Made by a program: the position numbers and the translations under genes
The notes under the pieces: generated by a model
The model's database searches: none
Seen by the model: the letters and a program-made list of their open reading frames with translations, nothing else
What the model was told of the DNA's origin: nothing
Assembly (NCBI GenBank): GCA_003523545.1
Contig: DQAM01000282.1
Coordinates: forward strand, 1,227-7,971
Reading direction: 5' to 3'
DNA: 6,745 nt
Origin: Dysgonomonas sp.
GTDB taxonomy: Bacteria; Bacteroidota; Bacteroidia; Bacteroidales; Dysgonomonadaceae
Shown: positions 6,592 to 6,745 of the stretch, piece after piece
How the letters are laid out: each line of letters begins with the position of its first letter
Numbering within the stretch: position 1 is the first letter of the stretch

Positions 6592-6745
6592 ATGAAACTA
6601 ACACCTTTTTTCAGGCCGGCATTATTTTCTTTGAGTCTGCTTTTTGCCGGCAGTTTTTTTTCCTGTCAAAACAATGTGGAACCGCCTCAAGCGTATGGAC
6701 CTGTTCCAACTGACCATCAGTTAGAATGGCAAAAAATGGAATATT
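6592..6745 (+). CDS. Lipoprotein, probable GH29 alpha-L-fucosidase, N-terminus only
   Basis: An ATG at 6592 opens a frame that runs 51 codons to the window edge. Residues 1-24 are a signal peptide (MKLTPFFRPALFSLSLLFAG...) ending at lipobox FFSC, with Cys25 the lipidated residue. The mature start reads QNNVEPPQAYGPVPTDHQLEWQKMEY. The pattern PP.AYGPVP...QL.W..ME(F/Y) is what I recall at the start of Bacteroidota GH29 alpha-L-fucosidases, just before the first catalytic-barrel strand (usually followed by a xFIHF-like motif). No catalytic residue is inside the window, so the family call rests on this short match alone. It lies 68 nt after the cyclo-ligase with no clear TAnnTTTG promoter in the gap; it could be a separate unit or read through from the operon. 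Confidence 0.62.
   Translation, partial: MKLTPFFRPALFSLSLLFAGSFFSCQNNVEPPQAYGPVPTDHQLEWQKMEY

Noticed and set aside
1..6745. Mobile elements, CRISPR arrays, tRNA/rRNA genes, integration sites
   Set aside because: I saw no transposase or integrase motifs, no regularly spaced repeats, no tRNA-like cloverleaf, and no terminal repeats. Gene content looks like a stable core chromosomal region.

Overview
The window looks like ordinary chromosomal DNA from an AT-rich member of the Bacteroidota, most likely order Bacteroidales. Several things point there. The promoters carry the Bacteroidota -7 element TAnnTTTG. Starts lack obvious Shine-Dalgarno sequences. Ribosomal protein S16 has a long acidic/Ala-rich tail. 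Predicted surface lipoproteins are frequent, and a GH29-like fucosidase sits at the right edge. A genus cannot be fixed from the sequence alone; Dysgonomonas or Parabacteroides relatives are a guess.

Layout from left to right. Positions 1-331 (minus strand) hold the N-terminal third or so of a calcineurin-like metallophosphoesterase lipoprotein, cut by the window edge. A 291-bp divergent intergenic region follows, with a clear -7 element at 573-580 that drives rpsP (623-1201). rpsP stands alone and ends in a strong intrinsic terminator (1225-1260). Two candidate promoters then lead into a probable two-gene operon: a FrnE/DsbA-family thioredoxin-fold oxidoreductase (start chosen at 1357) and, 16 nt later, a right-handed beta-helix lipoprotein (2108-3571). 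After a 143-bp gap with a weak hairpin and another TAnnTTTG promoter (3674-3681) comes a three-gene operon: dCMP deaminase (3715-4146), a membrane-anchored S41/C-terminal processing protease with a PDZ domain (4185-5921), and 5-formyltetrahydrofolate cyclo-ligase (5963-6523, TTG start). The right edge (6592 onward) holds the signal peptide and first residues of a lipoprotein that resembles GH29 alpha-L-fucosidases.

Functionally, dCMP deaminase makes dUMP and the cyclo-ligase returns 5-formyl-THF to the one-carbon folate pool. Both therefore feed thymidylate synthesis, with an envelope protease between them. The FrnE-type protein (cytoplasmic, thiol chemistry) is paired with a cell-surface beta-helix lipoprotein for no obvious reason. 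I found no mobile element, CRISPR array, tRNA, rRNA or clearly novel system. The findings are modest: a redox-protein/lipoprotein pairing, a C-terminal CX5C motif, promoters overlapping a terminator, a non-ATG start, and an attenuator-like structure in the right-edge gene.
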